Both the position numbers and the translations under genes were made by a program. Source: Vulcanimicrobiota bacterium (GTDB taxonomy: Bacteria > Vulcanimicrobiota > Vulcanimicrobiia > Vulcanimicrobiales > Vulcanimicrobiaceae). Taken from it: 64,000 nt of DNA. The stretch spans positions 1-64,000 of the forward strand of contig PMOS01000011.1 in the NCBI GenBank assembly GCA_003161435.1, written 5' to 3'. Below, piece after piece: positions 33,317 through 42,148 of this stretch (within the stretch, counting starts at the first letter, position 1; the number at the start of each line of letters is the position of its first letter). The notes under the pieces are model-generated. The model saw nothing but the letters and a program-made list of their open reading frames with translations. It searched no databases and was not told the DNA's origin.

Positions 33317-33368
33317 CAAGCGGGTGTTCGTCAGGGAACGAGAAAATCCGGGAAACGGGGACGTCGCA

Positions 33369-34520
33369 GTGCGTATATTGTTCACGTTTGCAGGCGGAGC
33401 AGGTCACTTCATTCCGCTCACACCGATCGCTAGCGCAGCTGCAAGCGCCGGCCACGCCGTGGCCTTCGCTGGACAGATGCCGATGATGACGATGGTCGCC
33501 GCGGCGGGGTTCGACGCATTCGCGACCGGAGGGACGACCTTCGCGGAAAATGCGGGCCGGACGGCACTGACACCCGTCGACATGGAACGCGAGTATCGTG
33601 TCGTCCGCGACAGCTACGCTGGCCCCATCGCGAGGGCTCGTGCTGCGGCGCTGGCCGCTCTTTGCAATGAATGGCGCCCGGACGTCTTGGTGCGGGACGA
33701 ACTCGACTTCGGCGCAGCCGTCGTCTGCGAGCGGGCGGGCCTCCCTTACGCCACGGTTCTGGTCATAGCTACGGGGGCGCTGGTGCGGCCTGAGCTGATC
33801 ACCGAGTCGCTGAACGCTCTGCGTGCAGACAATGGTTTGGATCGCGATCGAGGTCTTGCTATGCTTACACGCGACCTCGTCTTGTCACCGTTTCCGCCAA
33901 GCCTGCGCGACCCTAGGTTCCCATTGCCTGAAACGGGGCATTCGATACGTCCGTCCGCGATCGCTGCGACAAGCGCAGCCGCACCCGCATGGCTAAGCAG
34001 CCTGCCGGAGCGCCGCACGATCTATGTCACTCTCGGCACCGTGTTCAACGTCGAATGTGGCGATCTCTACGAACGCGTGATCGCCGGGTTACGTGATCTG
34101 CGGTTTAATGTCGTCGTCACCGTTGGAGAACAGATCGATCCGCGCGACCTGGGACCCCAACCCGCTAACGTACGCATCGAGCGGTATATCGACCACCCTT
34201 CTCTTCTGCGTCATTGCGACGCCGTCGTTTGTCACGCCGGATCGGGAACCGTGGTCGGAGCTTTGGCGCACGCGCTGCCCATGGTCTTGCTTCCCATGGG
34301 CGCTGATCAGCCGCTCAACGCGCGACGGTGTGAGGGGCTGGGCGTGGGGCGAGTGCTCGACTCCGCGAAGGCCACCCCGGCGTCGGTACGAGCTGGAATT
34401 TGCGCTGTTTTGACAGAACCTGCGTATCGGCAGGCAGCCGAGCGCGTCAGGGATGAGATCATCGCCCTACCGGACGCCCGACATGCCGTGTCGCTAATTG
34501 AACGCCTGACCGCGGAGTGA
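33369..34520 (+). CDS. GT1-family glycosyltransferase (macrolide/UDP-glucosyl type)
   Basis: A 383-residue GT-B enzyme from a GTG. The N-terminal half starts RILFTFAGGAGHFIPLTPIA, the usual acceptor-domain opening. The C-terminal donor domain has IYVTLGTVFNV, VRIERYIDHPSLLRHCDAVVCHAGSGTVVGALAHALPMVLLPMGADQPLNARRCEGLGVG, matching the UDPGT/MGT signature with the HAGSGT motif. It transfers a sugar from a nucleotide donor to a small acceptor that cannot be predicted. Its codons (ATA, TTG, AAT) are less GC-biased than those of flanking genes, suggesting later arrival. Confidence 0.87.
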   Translation: MRILFTFAGGAGHFIPLTPIASAAASAGHAVAFAGQMPMMTMVAAAGFDAFATGGTTFAENAGRTALTPVDMEREYRVVRDSYAGPIARARAAALAALCNEWRPDVLVRDELDFGAAVVCERAGLPYATVLVIATGALVRPELITESLNALRADNGLDRDRGLAMLTRDLVLSPFPPSLRDPRFPLPETGHSIRPSAIAATSAAAPAWLSSLPERRTIYVTLGTVFNVECGDLYERVIAGLRDLRFNVVVTVGEQIDPRDLGPQPANVRIERYIDHPSLLRHCDAVVCHAGSGTVVGALAHALPMVLLPMGADQPLNARRCEGLGVGRVLDSAKATPASVRAGICAVLTEPAYRQAAERVRDEIIALPDARHAVSLIERLTAE

Positions 34521-34543
34521 ACCGGCGGGTTGCGGCGGAGACA

Positions 34544-36388
34544 CTACCTGGCGGAGCTCGATTCGAGCACGACGACGTGTTTGGGCGGGACGATGCGATG
34601 CGCGTCTTCGACGATCGCGGCGCGGCGGGCTAAGACCGCACGCTGGTTCAACGAGCCCTTGTCGGTGATCTCGCCGGCGTCGAGGGAGGGCGGTTCTTCG
34701 AGCAGCACCGCGCGTTCGATGCGCGTCGCGCTGCCGGTGCTCGCATGCGAAAGCTCGGCGAGCATCGCGCCGAGCCGCGCCTGCACGGTACCGTTGCGCA
34801 CGATGGTCGTGAACGCGGCGTCGCGCTCGAGGCCGGCCAGCGCGCGCAGGCGCTCGACGTCGGGGAACAGCAGCAGCGCGATTTGATCGCGGTTCTCGCC
34901 TGAGACGACGACGTCGGTTACCAGCGGCGCGAACGCGGCGAGCGCGCGCAGACGCAGCGTTCCGACACTCACCCACGTACCGGTCGCGAGCTTGAAATCC
35001 TCGGAGATGCGTCCGTCGAAGACGAAGCCGCGCGAGGGATCGTCCTCATCGGCGAAGCGCACCGCGTCGCCGATCGCGTAGTAGCCCTCCTCGTCGAACG
35101 CCGCGCGCGTGAGCGTTTCGTTCTGCCAGTAGGCCGGCATGATGTTCGGCCCGCGCAGCCGCAGCTCCAGTTTTTCGCCGGCGCGCACGAGCTTCACCTC
35201 GACCCCGGGCATCGGGATGCCGATCGAACCCGGCCCTTCTGCTTGCCACGAGGCGGCGAGCGCCGCCGGCGCGGTTTCGGTCGATCCGAGGCTCGTCGTG
35301 GTGAACACGCCGGCTCCGGTCGCCTCGACGGCGAGTTGCTGCAAGCCGTCCCATACCTGCGGCGCGATGCCGGCCCCGGCGTAGAACAGCATCTGGAGCC
35401 GGCTGAAAAAGCGTTCGCGCAGCGCGGGCTCGGTACGCAGCGCCGCGAGCAGCATCTCGAAACCGCGCGGCACGTCGAAATGGATCGTCGGCGCGATTTC
35501 GCGCAGGTTGGCCAACGTCGGCTCGAACACCGCCGGCGACGCCGGCTTGCCCGCGTTGACGTACAGCGTCCCGCCGTTGTACAGCACGATCCCGACGTTG
35601 TGGTTGCCGCCGAACGTGTGGTTCCACGGCAACCAGTCGACGATGACCGGCGGCTCGTCGACGATGAATGGAAACGTCTGGCGGATCATCTGCTGGTTGC
35701 TGCACAGCATGCGCTGGGTGTTGACGACGCCTTTCGGCGAGCCGGTCGAGCCTGAGGTGAACAGGATTTTCGCGATCGTGTCGGGGCCGACGCGCGCGCG
35801 TGCCGCGTCGACATCCGCACGTTCGCTGGTCGTGGCGAGTTCGGCGAACGCCGTCGCGGCTCGCTGCGGCGGCGGCGCCCCGGAGGTCACGACCTCGACG
35901 CTCGGCGGGACGACCGCCTCGAGCGCGCGCGCATACCGTGCGCCATCCGACACGTAGACCAGCGCCGGCGTCACCTGCGCGACGACGTCCCGCAGCTTGG
36001 CAAAGTCGGTCGAGACGAGCGAGTACGCCGTCGAGACCGGCGCGTACGGGATTCCGGCGTACTGCGCCGCGAGGCCGAGCAGCGCGTGATCGACCGCGTT
36101 TTCCGACAGGATCACCAACTGCCGGTCGACCGACAAGCCGCGATCGAGCAGGGCTTGTGCGAGCGCGCGGACCGTCCGCAGCGCGCCCGCATAGCTGACC
36201 TCACGCCACGCGCCGCCCGTAACGCGCTCGGCGAGAAACGCGCGATCCGGCGCATGGCGCGCCCAGTGTTCCAGCGGTTCGACCAACGCGTCGGGGTACG
36301 GACCGAGCGGATCGCGATTGCGCACGCGCACGCCGTCGGGACCAGCCGTAACCTCGACCGCCGCCGGAGCGAGCCGCAGCGCGGGCAT
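34544..36388 (-). CDS. feruloyl-CoA synthetase-like acyl-CoA ligase
   Basis: A 614-residue ANL-family ligase. The P-loop is AKILFTSGSTGSPKGVVNTQRMLCSNQQM, typical of feruloyl-CoA synthetases. Then DWLPWNHTFGGNHNVG, TTSLGSTETAPAA (adenylate motif) and GYYAIGDAVRF. It activates an aromatic acid such as ferulate or p-coumarate with ATP and CoA. The ATG shares one base with the stop of the enoyl-CoA hydratase gene, so the two are translationally coupled. A second ligase of the same type lies beyond the MarR gene. Confidence 0.85.
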   Translation of the reverse strand: MPALRLAPAAVEVTAGPDGVRVRNRDPLGPYPDALVEPLEHWARHAPDRAFLAERVTGGAWREVSYAGALRTVRALAQALLDRGLSVDRQLVILSENAVDHALLGLAAQYAGIPYAPVSTAYSLVSTDFAKLRDVVAQVTPALVYVSDGARYARALEAVVPPSVEVVTSGAPPPQRAATAFAELATTSERADVDAARARVGPDTIAKILFTSGSTGSPKGVVNTQRMLCSNQQMIRQTFPFIVDEPPVIVDWLPWNHTFGGNHNVGIVLYNGGTLYVNAGKPASPAVFEPTLANLREIAPTIHFDVPRGFEMLLAALRTEPALRERFFSRLQMLFYAGAGIAPQVWDGLQQLAVEATGAGVFTTTSLGSTETAPAALAASWQAEGPGSIGIPMPGVEVKLVRAGEKLELRLRGPNIMPAYWQNETLTRAAFDEEGYYAIGDAVRFADEDDPSRGFVFDGRISEDFKLATGTWVSVGTLRLRALAAFAPLVTDVVVSGENRDQIALLLFPDVERLRALAGLERDAAFTTIVRNGTVQARLGAMLAELSHASTGSATRIERAVLLEEPPSLDAGEITDKGSLNQRAVLARRAAIVEDAHRIVPPKHVVVLESSSAR

Positions 36389-37161
36389 CACGTGCGGATT
36401 TTCGCGGCGCGCTTCTGCAAGAAGTCTTGCACGCGTGCCTTTGCTTCCGGATCGCCTTGCGCGATCGCCGAAACTAGCGCTTCGGTCAGGTAGCCGACCT
36501 CGGGAGCCGCATCGGCGATGCGCGGCAGCGCGTGCATCACGGCGAAGTTCGAGAGCGGCGCGTTTGCGGCGATACGATGGGCGAGGTCGGTCGCCATGGT
36601 CCGCGCGCCGCCGGCCTCGCACACGTACTGCGAGACTCCGATCGCCGCACCCGCCTGTGCGTCGTAAACGCGGCCGGTCAGGATCATGTCCATCACGCGC
36701 GCAGTTCCGATCAAGCGCGGCAGCCGCACCGCTCCACCGCCGCCGATGAAGATCCCGCGCTGTCCCTCCGGCAGCGCATAGAACGCCGACGGATCAGCGA
36801 CCCGAACGTGACACGCCGCGGCGAGCTCCAGTCCGCCGCCGATCACCGCGCCGTGCAGCGCTGCGACGACGGGGAGCGTCCCGAACTCGAGCGCCTCGAA
36901 CGCGCGGTGCCACAGCATCGAGTGCATGACGCCTTCGAACGTGCCGCGCTCGGAGATCTCCGAGAGGTCCAGGCCGGCCGAGAAATGGTCGCCGGCGCCA
37001 CACAACACGACGGCGCGAATCCCCGCCGGCGGTGCCGTGAAGAACGCATGCAGGCTCGCGATCGTGGCGTCGTCGAGGGCGTTGCGCTTCTCGGGACGCG
37101 ACAGCTCGAGGATCCCGACGTCGCCGTCGGCACGAAAGGTCAGCCCGGGGAGCGCGTTCAT
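36388..37161 (-). CDS. enoyl-CoA hydratase/isomerase family protein
   Basis: A 257-residue crotonase. The oxyanion-hole segments are SRPEKRNALDDATIASL and GAGDHFSAGLDLSEI. GAVIGGGLELAAACHVRVAD holds the first catalytic Glu position and FYALPEGQRGIFIGGGGAVRLPRLIG the second. The latter is closer to beta-oxidation hydratases than to the EINWGIPPG of hydroxycinnamoyl-CoA hydratase-lyases. So hydration of a cinnamoyl-CoA is likely and direct aldehyde release less certain. The ATG at 37161 lies just behind the dyad of the MarR operator. It is the first gene of a two-gene operon with the ligase. Confidence 0.86.
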   Translation of the reverse strand: MNALPGLTFRADGDVGILELSRPEKRNALDDATIASLHAFFTAPPAGIRAVVLCGAGDHFSAGLDLSEISERGTFEGVMHSMLWHRAFEALEFGTLPVVAALHGAVIGGGLELAAACHVRVADPSAFYALPEGQRGIFIGGGGAVRLPRLIGTARVMDMILTGRVYDAQAGAAIGVSQYVCEAGGARTMATDLAHRIAANAPLSNFAVMHALPRIADAAPEVGYLTEALVSAIAQGDPEAKARVQDFLQKRAAKIRT

Positions 37162-37164
37162 AGT

Positions 37165-37179
37165 GTTATGGTGTATAAC
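37165..37179. promoter_or_regulatory. MarR-type operator, GTTAT-n5-ATAAC
   Basis: GTTATGGTGTATAAC lies four bases upstream of the enoyl-CoA hydratase ATG, within the 59-base gap to the divergent marR GTG. Its AT-rich dyad stands out in GC-rich DNA and matches the size of MarR/CouR sites. A bound dimer could block both promoters, with release by an aromatic CoA thioester as for CouR. Confidence 0.6.
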
Positions 37180-37220
37180 TGTTAGAGCGGGCGGGGTCAA
37201 CCCCGCCGAAAGCAGGTGCG

Positions 37221-37724
37221 GTGCCCAGAACGACCCGGAAGACCGACCGCCCCGACGACGCGGCGTCGCTGGAAGCCGCGACCAACGCCGGCGCGCTGGG
37301 TCCGTTGCACGCCTACGTGGGATACGCCTTGCGGCGCGCGCAGCTGGCGATCTTCCAAGATTTTATCCGCACGCTGGCCGAGGTCGATCTGCGGCCGGCG
37401 CAGTTCTCGGTGCTCACGCTGATCGACGCGCACCCGGGGATCCTGCAGTCGCGCGCCGCGGCAGCGCTCGGGATTCAAAAGGCCAACTTCGTTCCGCTGA
37501 TCGGCGAGCTCGAGCGGCGCGAGCTCACCCGGCGCGTCCCGGTCGACGGGCGTTCGAACGGGATGCACATGACGCCCAAGGGACGCGCGCTGCTCAAACG
37601 TGCGCGCGCGCTGCACGATCGGCATCATGCGCGCGTCACCGCGTCGCTGGGCGACGCCGAGCTGCGCCGGCTGATCGACGTCCTCGAACGGCTCGCCGCG
37701 GTCGACGGCGCGCCGGCACACTAG
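37221..37724 (+). CDS. MarR-family regulator (CouR-like)
   Basis: A 167-residue winged-helix repressor from a GTG. The sequence runs LHAYVGYALRRAQLAIFQDFIRTLAEVDLRPAQFSVLTLI, then GILQSRAAAALGIQKANFVPLIGELERRELTRRVPVDGRSNGMHMTPKGRALL, the DNA-binding helix and wing. Its position between two hydroxycinnamate-type ligase genes, divergent from a hydratase gene, matches CouR or FerR regulators that respond to cinnamoyl-CoA esters. Its stop overlaps the stop of the second ligase gene in CTAG. Confidence 0.88.
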   Translation: MPRTTRKTDRPDDAASLEAATNAGALGPLHAYVGYALRRAQLAIFQDFIRTLAEVDLRPAQFSVLTLIDAHPGILQSRAAAALGIQKANFVPLIGELERRELTRRVPVDGRSNGMHMTPKGRALLKRARALHDRHHARVTASLGDAELRRLIDVLERLAAVDGAPAH

Positions 37725-39415
37725 TCGATGGCCAAGACCTGCGGGTCGAGCGGGTCGGCGAGTAGGCGCGCGACCTCGAGCGGACGATTCGCCAGCGCCC
37801 GCCGCTGGTTGACCGAGCCTTTGTCGGTGATCTCGCCGGCGGCGGCGTCGGGCGGCGCCGATAATATCAGCGCACGGGCGATGCGCGTCGAATTGCGCGC
37901 GTTGCGGCGATTGTGCTCGGTCAGCGCGTCGCGCAGCCGTTCGCGAAACGCGGGATCGCCGGATGCAGCCGCGCGCGCGAACACGAGGACGCCCAACTCG
38001 TCGCGGTCGGCGCCGACCAGCAGCACGTCGTCGACCAGCTCGTTCGCCGCTTCGAGCAGGGCGAGCCGCAGCGCGCCCACGTTCACCCACGTCCCTGATG
38101 CGAGCTTGAAATTCTCGCCGATGCGCCCGCCGAACAGGATTCCGCGCGACGGGTCGGCCGCGTCGAGCAACTCGGCCGCGTCGCCGGTCTTGTAGTAGCC
38201 CTCGTCGTCGAAGGCGGCAGCCGTCGCGGCGGGGTCGCGCCAGTAACCCGGCGTGACGGTGACCGCGCGGACGCGCAGTTCGTGAAGGTCGTCGACCGGG
38301 GCGAGCTTGATCTCGACCCCGGGGACCGGCGTCCCGACCGTCTCGGGCTCGGCCGGATATTCGCCCCACACCGCCGTCGCCATCGGTGCGGTCTCGGTGG
38401 CACCCCACGCCGACACGACCGGAACGGTCCGACCCGCGTAGCGCGTCGCGAACTCGGCAAGCCGGCGCCGCAGTGCTTCGGGGATGCTCGCGCCGGCGTT
38501 GAGCAGCACGCGCACGCGCGAGAAGAACGTCGCGGCCAGCGCGGGATCGCGTTCGAACTCGTCGGCGAGCAGCGCCCAACCGCGCGGCACGTTGAAGTAG
38601 AACGTCGGCGCGATCTCCCGCAGGTTGCGCAGCGTCGCCGCGAACGCGCCTGGGGCCGGCTTGCCCTCGTCGACGTAGAACGTCCCGCCGTGCCGCAACG
38701 CGATCCCGAAGATCTTGTTGCCGGCCGCGGTGTGGCTCCAGGGCGCCCAGTCGACGAGAACCGGGTCGGCGACCGCCGCCGGCCAGATCTGCGCGAGCAT
38801 CGTCTGATTCGCGGACAGCATGCGATGCGTCGTGATGACGCCCTTCGGCGTCCCGGTCGAACCGGAGGTGAACAAGATCTTCGCGATGCTGTCGGCGCCG
38901 ACCGCGGTCTGCGCGCGATCGGCGTCGAGCGGATCGCCATGCAGCGCATCTACGTCACGCAACAGCGGCAACGCGGGATCGGCCTCGGCGACGACCGCGG
39001 CGTGCGACGGATCGGGGACGAACATGGCGAACGGTGTCAAGACGTCGAGCAGTGCGCGCAGTCGGGCCGGGTCGGATCCCGGCTGCGCGTAGCCGGTCGA
39101 GATCGGCGAGACGGGGACGCCCGCATACATCGCGGCGAGCACGACGACGGCGTGGTCGATGCCGTTCGGCGCGATGACGGCGAGCGGCGCGTCCGGCGAA
39201 CCGCCGCGCGCGAGCAACGCCGCGGCGACCGTGCGCACGCGCTGCAGCATCGCGTCGAAGGCGATCGTCCGCCAGCCGTCACCGTCGCGCTCGGCCAGAA
39301 ACGTCGCGCCCGGCCGCTCGTGGGCCCAGCGCACGAGATCGTCGGTGACGCGCTCGGGATACGCCCCCAGCGGAACCTCGGCGCGCAGCACGCGGACCTC
39401 TTCGCGCACGTCCAT
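37721..39415 (-). CDS. second feruloyl-CoA synthetase-like acyl-CoA ligase
   Basis: A 564-residue ANL ligase, clearly paralogous to the first. The P-loop is AKILFTSGSTGTPKGVITTHRMLSANQTM; then DWAPWSHTAAGNKIFG, VSAWGATETAPMA and GYYKTGDAAEL. Near the C-terminus both ligases have AGEITDKGS-x-NQR. The start is taken at MDVREEVRVLRAEVPLG; 22 residues upstream are open but unlike the family. It has its own promoter facing away from the LivJ gene. The two paralogues may divide substrates, for example ferulate and coumarate. Confidence 0.85.
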   Translation of the reverse strand: MDVREEVRVLRAEVPLGAYPERVTDDLVRWAHERPGATFLAERDGDGWRTIAFDAMLQRVRTVAAALLARGGSPDAPLAVIAPNGIDHAVVVLAAMYAGVPVSPISTGYAQPGSDPARLRALLDVLTPFAMFVPDPSHAAVVAEADPALPLLRDVDALHGDPLDADRAQTAVGADSIAKILFTSGSTGTPKGVITTHRMLSANQTMLAQIWPAAVADPVLVDWAPWSHTAAGNKIFGIALRHGGTFYVDEGKPAPGAFAATLRNLREIAPTFYFNVPRGWALLADEFERDPALAATFFSRVRVLLNAGASIPEALRRRLAEFATRYAGRTVPVVSAWGATETAPMATAVWGEYPAEPETVGTPVPGVEIKLAPVDDLHELRVRAVTVTPGYWRDPAATAAAFDDEGYYKTGDAAELLDAADPSRGILFGGRIGENFKLASGTWVNVGALRLALLEAANELVDDVLLVGADRDELGVLVFARAAASGDPAFRERLRDALTEHNRRNARNSTRIARALILSAPPDAAAGEITDKGSVNQRRALANRPLEVARLLADPLDPQVLAID

Positions 39416-39538
39416 GTCCTCGACCGTACCGGGCCGTGCGCCGCGGCTCCTGTCCGGCCAAAGGTTATTTGACACAACCATCGCCGAGTGCTACCTTCGC
39501 GGCACCACCCCGGACCACATCGCCAGGGAGATAGCGTC

Positions 39539-40684
39539 ATGCGCACGATCGGTTCTGCTCTCGCCGCCGCGCTCGTCGGCTCGTTGCTCGTCCCCGCGAC
39601 CGTCTTCGCCGCGACACCGACCGGCGAGCCGATCCGGGTCGGCGCGATCCTGTCGTACACCGGTCCGTCCGCGCCGTTGGGGCTCCCGCAGGTCAACGCG
39701 CTCAAGCTGGCCGAGGAGGACATCAACGCGCACGGCGGCATCAACGGACGCCCGATCCACTTCGACATCGTCGATGACGGCGCGAAACCCGACGTCGCCG
39801 CGCAGCTTGCCACGCAGATGGTCGGCAGCGGCGTCGCGGCGATCATCTGCGGCACCCGCGTCGCGACGACCGACGCCGCCGCGCGCGTCACGTCGCAGGC
39901 CGGCGTGCTGCAGATCTATTTGACGCCGGGCGCCGAGGCGTGGCACACGCGCGACGGCAGCGTGGTGAAGAACGTGTTCGAGGCGGCCGCGCGCGATCAG
40001 CTCGAGGCGCAGGCACTGCTCAACTACGCGCGCGGCAAGCTGCACGCCAAGTCGATCGCGATCCTCCACGACGAGAACCTCTACGGAACCAACGGTGCCG
40101 CGATCGTGACCGACCAAGCCAAGGCCGACGGCCTGCAAGTGCTCGGCAACGAGGCGTACCCGGGCACCGCGACCGACTTCACGCCGCAGATCGTCAAGCT
40201 GCGCGACGCGCACCCCGACGTGCTGGTCATCTGGGGCGCGACGCAAACGCCGGCGCTCGCAACGCGGGCTGCTCGGACGCTGGGGATCAAGACCGCGATC
40301 CTCGGTTCGTCCGGCATCTTGTCGGAAGGCTTCCTCAAAGTCGCCGGCTCGGCCGCTGACGACGTATACTCAGCCGCCAACCTCAACTTCCACGATCCCA
40401 ACGCGCAGCAGAAAGCGCTCTACGACGCCTACCAAAACGCGTACAAAGACCGCATCGTCGCGTTCGCCGCGCAGGCTTGGGACGGCGCGCACATCGTCGC
40501 CGACGTGCTGACGCAGGCGCACGGGAAAACCGACGGCGCAACGCTCGAAGCGATCCTCGAACGCGGCCAGCCGATCCGCGGCGTGCAAGGCACCTTCCGC
40601 TTCTCGCCCACCGACCACAACGGCCTCACCGCCGACGACGTCCACATCGTCGTCGCCAAAGCCGGAGCCTGGACCAGCCCTTAG
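39539..40684 (+). CDS. LivJ-type periplasmic binding protein
   Basis: A 381-residue ABC solute-binding protein with a signal peptide (GSALAAALVGSLLVPATVFA) and AGGGAG-like AGGGAGAT spacing before the ATG at 39539. The mature start IRVGAILSYTGPSAPLGLPQVNALKLAEEDINAHGGINGRPIHFDIVDDG is the type I peripheral-binding fold for amino acids or aromatic acids. AQAWDGAHIV and FRFSPTDHNGLT are typical late segments. It is the only binding protein here and probably serves livH-livMG-livF 10 kb away; the ligases between suggest an aromatic cargo, as in CouP. It ends four bases into the convergent next gene. Confidence 0.88.
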   Translation: MRTIGSALAAALVGSLLVPATVFAATPTGEPIRVGAILSYTGPSAPLGLPQVNALKLAEEDINAHGGINGRPIHFDIVDDGAKPDVAAQLATQMVGSGVAAIICGTRVATTDAAARVTSQAGVLQIYLTPGAEAWHTRDGSVVKNVFEAAARDQLEAQALLNYARGKLHAKSIAILHDENLYGTNGAAIVTDQAKADGLQVLGNEAYPGTATDFTPQIVKLRDAHPDVLVIWGATQTPALATRAARTLGIKTAILGSSGILSEGFLKVAGSAADDVYSAANLNFHDPNAQQKALYDAYQNAYKDRIVAFAAQAWDGAHIVADVLTQAHGKTDGATLEAILERGQPIRGVQGTFRFSPTDHNGLTADDVHIVVAKAGAWTSP

Positions 40685-41553
40685 CTTGTCGGCGGCGTTA
40701 GCTGCAACAACCGGATTGCGTTTTCTTTGAGGATGAGGGGGCGTACTTCTTCGCGGATCGGGAGGGCGGCGAAGTCGCGCAGCCAGCGGTCCGGGGTGAT
40801 CAGCGGGTAGTCCGAGCCGAAGAGCAGCTTCTCGCGCAGCAGCGTGTTCGCGTATTGGACGAGCGTCGGCGAGAAGTACTTCGGCGACCAGCCCGAGAGG
40901 TCGATGTAGACCTGCGGTTTGTGGAGGCAGATCGAGATCGCTTCGTCCTGCCACGGGAAGGACGGGTGCGCCATGATGATCGGCATGTCGGGAAAATCAA
41001 CCGCGACGTCGTCGATCAACATCGGCGCACCGTACTTCAAGCGGATCCCGCCGCCGCCGCGCACGCCCGTGCCGATCCCGCTGTGGCCGGTGTGGAAGAT
41101 CACCGGTAGCCGCGATTCCTGGACCGCTTCGTAGAACGGGTAGACGCGACGGTCGTTCGGCGCGAACTCTTGCAGCGGCGGATGGAGCTTGAACCCGCGC
41201 ACCTCGCCGCCGGCGATCAACTCGCGCGCCTGCTCGACGGCATCAGGGCGCAACGGGTTGATGCTGGCGAACGGGATCACGACGTCGGGATGTGCGCGCG
41301 CCGCCGCGAGCACGGCCTCGTTCGGGATGACGCGGCGTCCCGAAAGCTGCTCGTCGACGCTGAACACGACGCACGCCATGCGGCGCTCGCGATAGTACTG
41401 CGCGAGGTCGTCGAGCGCCAGCGGCGCGTCGCCGGCGCCGAAGTACCGGCGCACCGCTTCGTCGACCGCGTTGTCGCGCTCGGCGCTCTCGGCGTGGACG
41501 TGTACGTCGACCGCGACCAGATTCTGGACGTCCATCGCTCGGGATCCGTTCAT
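40681..41553 (-). CDS. amidohydrolase 2 family protein
   Basis: A 290-residue TIM-barrel hydrolase or decarboxylase. VAVDVHVHAES gives the two N-terminal metal His. Later come RGFKLHPPLQEFAPNDR, PVIFHTGHSG, PIIMAHPSFPWQDE and LLFGSDYPLITPDRWLRDFAAL with the catalytic Asp. This is the ACMSD/4-oxalomesaconate-type family, which decarboxylates or hydrates aromatic and keto acids. An alternative ATG lies six codons in. Substrate unknown; it neighbours a cupin and a hydroxyacid dehydrogenase. Confidence 0.82.
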   Translation of the reverse strand: MNGSRAMDVQNLVAVDVHVHAESAERDNAVDEAVRRYFGAGDAPLALDDLAQYYRERRMACVVFSVDEQLSGRRVIPNEAVLAAARAHPDVVIPFASINPLRPDAVEQARELIAGGEVRGFKLHPPLQEFAPNDRRVYPFYEAVQESRLPVIFHTGHSGIGTGVRGGGGIRLKYGAPMLIDDVAVDFPDMPIIMAHPSFPWQDEAISICLHKPQVYIDLSGWSPKYFSPTLVQYANTLLREKLLFGSDYPLITPDRWLRDFAALPIREEVRPLILKENAIRLLQLTPPTS

Positions 41554-41650
41554 GCGGTGCGTTTCTCAGCGGACGCGGCGTTTTCCGGCCCGCGTCTGCG
41601 GCCGGCAGGCCATGACGGGACACCAGGCCGACCCACCGAAGCGCGGTCGC

Positions 41651-42133
41651 ATGCGCAAAGTCAACACGAACGCGATTGCGGAGTTCACCTGGTCGTCGCC
41701 GAAAGGAAAGTTCGGCGGTGCCGGGATCCAGGTGTCCGAGGCGCTGGGCCGCAAGCCGGAATCGACCGATCTGCTCGAGCGGCATCCGTTCGACGTCGAG
41801 ATCATGCGAGTCGCGCCGGGAAGACTCCCGTACCCCTACCACGCGCACGCCGCGCAATGGGAGTTCTACCACGTCATCAGCGGCACGGGGACGGTGCGCC
41901 ACGCCGAGGGGACGACGCCGATCGAAGCGGGTGACGCGTTCATCTTCTTGCCCGGCGAGCCGCACCAGATCGTCAACGACGGATCGGTGGATCTCGTCGT
42001 CTACGTCGTCGCCGACAACCCGCTCAACGAGGCGCGCTACTTCCCGGACAGCGACAAGTGTTCGGTACCGCTCCCGGAACGCCGGATGATCCGCGCGACG
42101 CCGAAGCTCGAGTACACCGACGGCGAGGAATAG
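41651..42133 (+). CDS. cupin-domain protein
   Basis: A 160-residue single cupin. YPYHAHAAQWEFYHVISGTGTVRHAEGTT holds motif 1 (two His and a Glu ligand), and GDAFIFLPGEPHQIVNDG holds motif 2 with the second His. The tail EARYFPDSDKCSVPLP may cap the barrel. Such small cupins are dioxygenases, isomerases or sugar-binding proteins; no reaction can be named. It is divergent from the amidohydrolase gene and tail to tail with the next one. An earlier ATG at 41612 is possible. Confidence 0.78.
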   Translation: MRKVNTNAIAEFTWSSPKGKFGGAGIQVSEALGRKPESTDLLERHPFDVEIMRVAPGRLPYPYHAHAAQWEFYHVISGTGTVRHAEGTTPIEAGDAFIFLPGEPHQIVNDGSVDLVVYVVADNPLNEARYFPDSDKCSVPLPERRMIRATPKLEYTDGEE

Positions 42134-42148
42134 GTCCCGCGGCGACGA

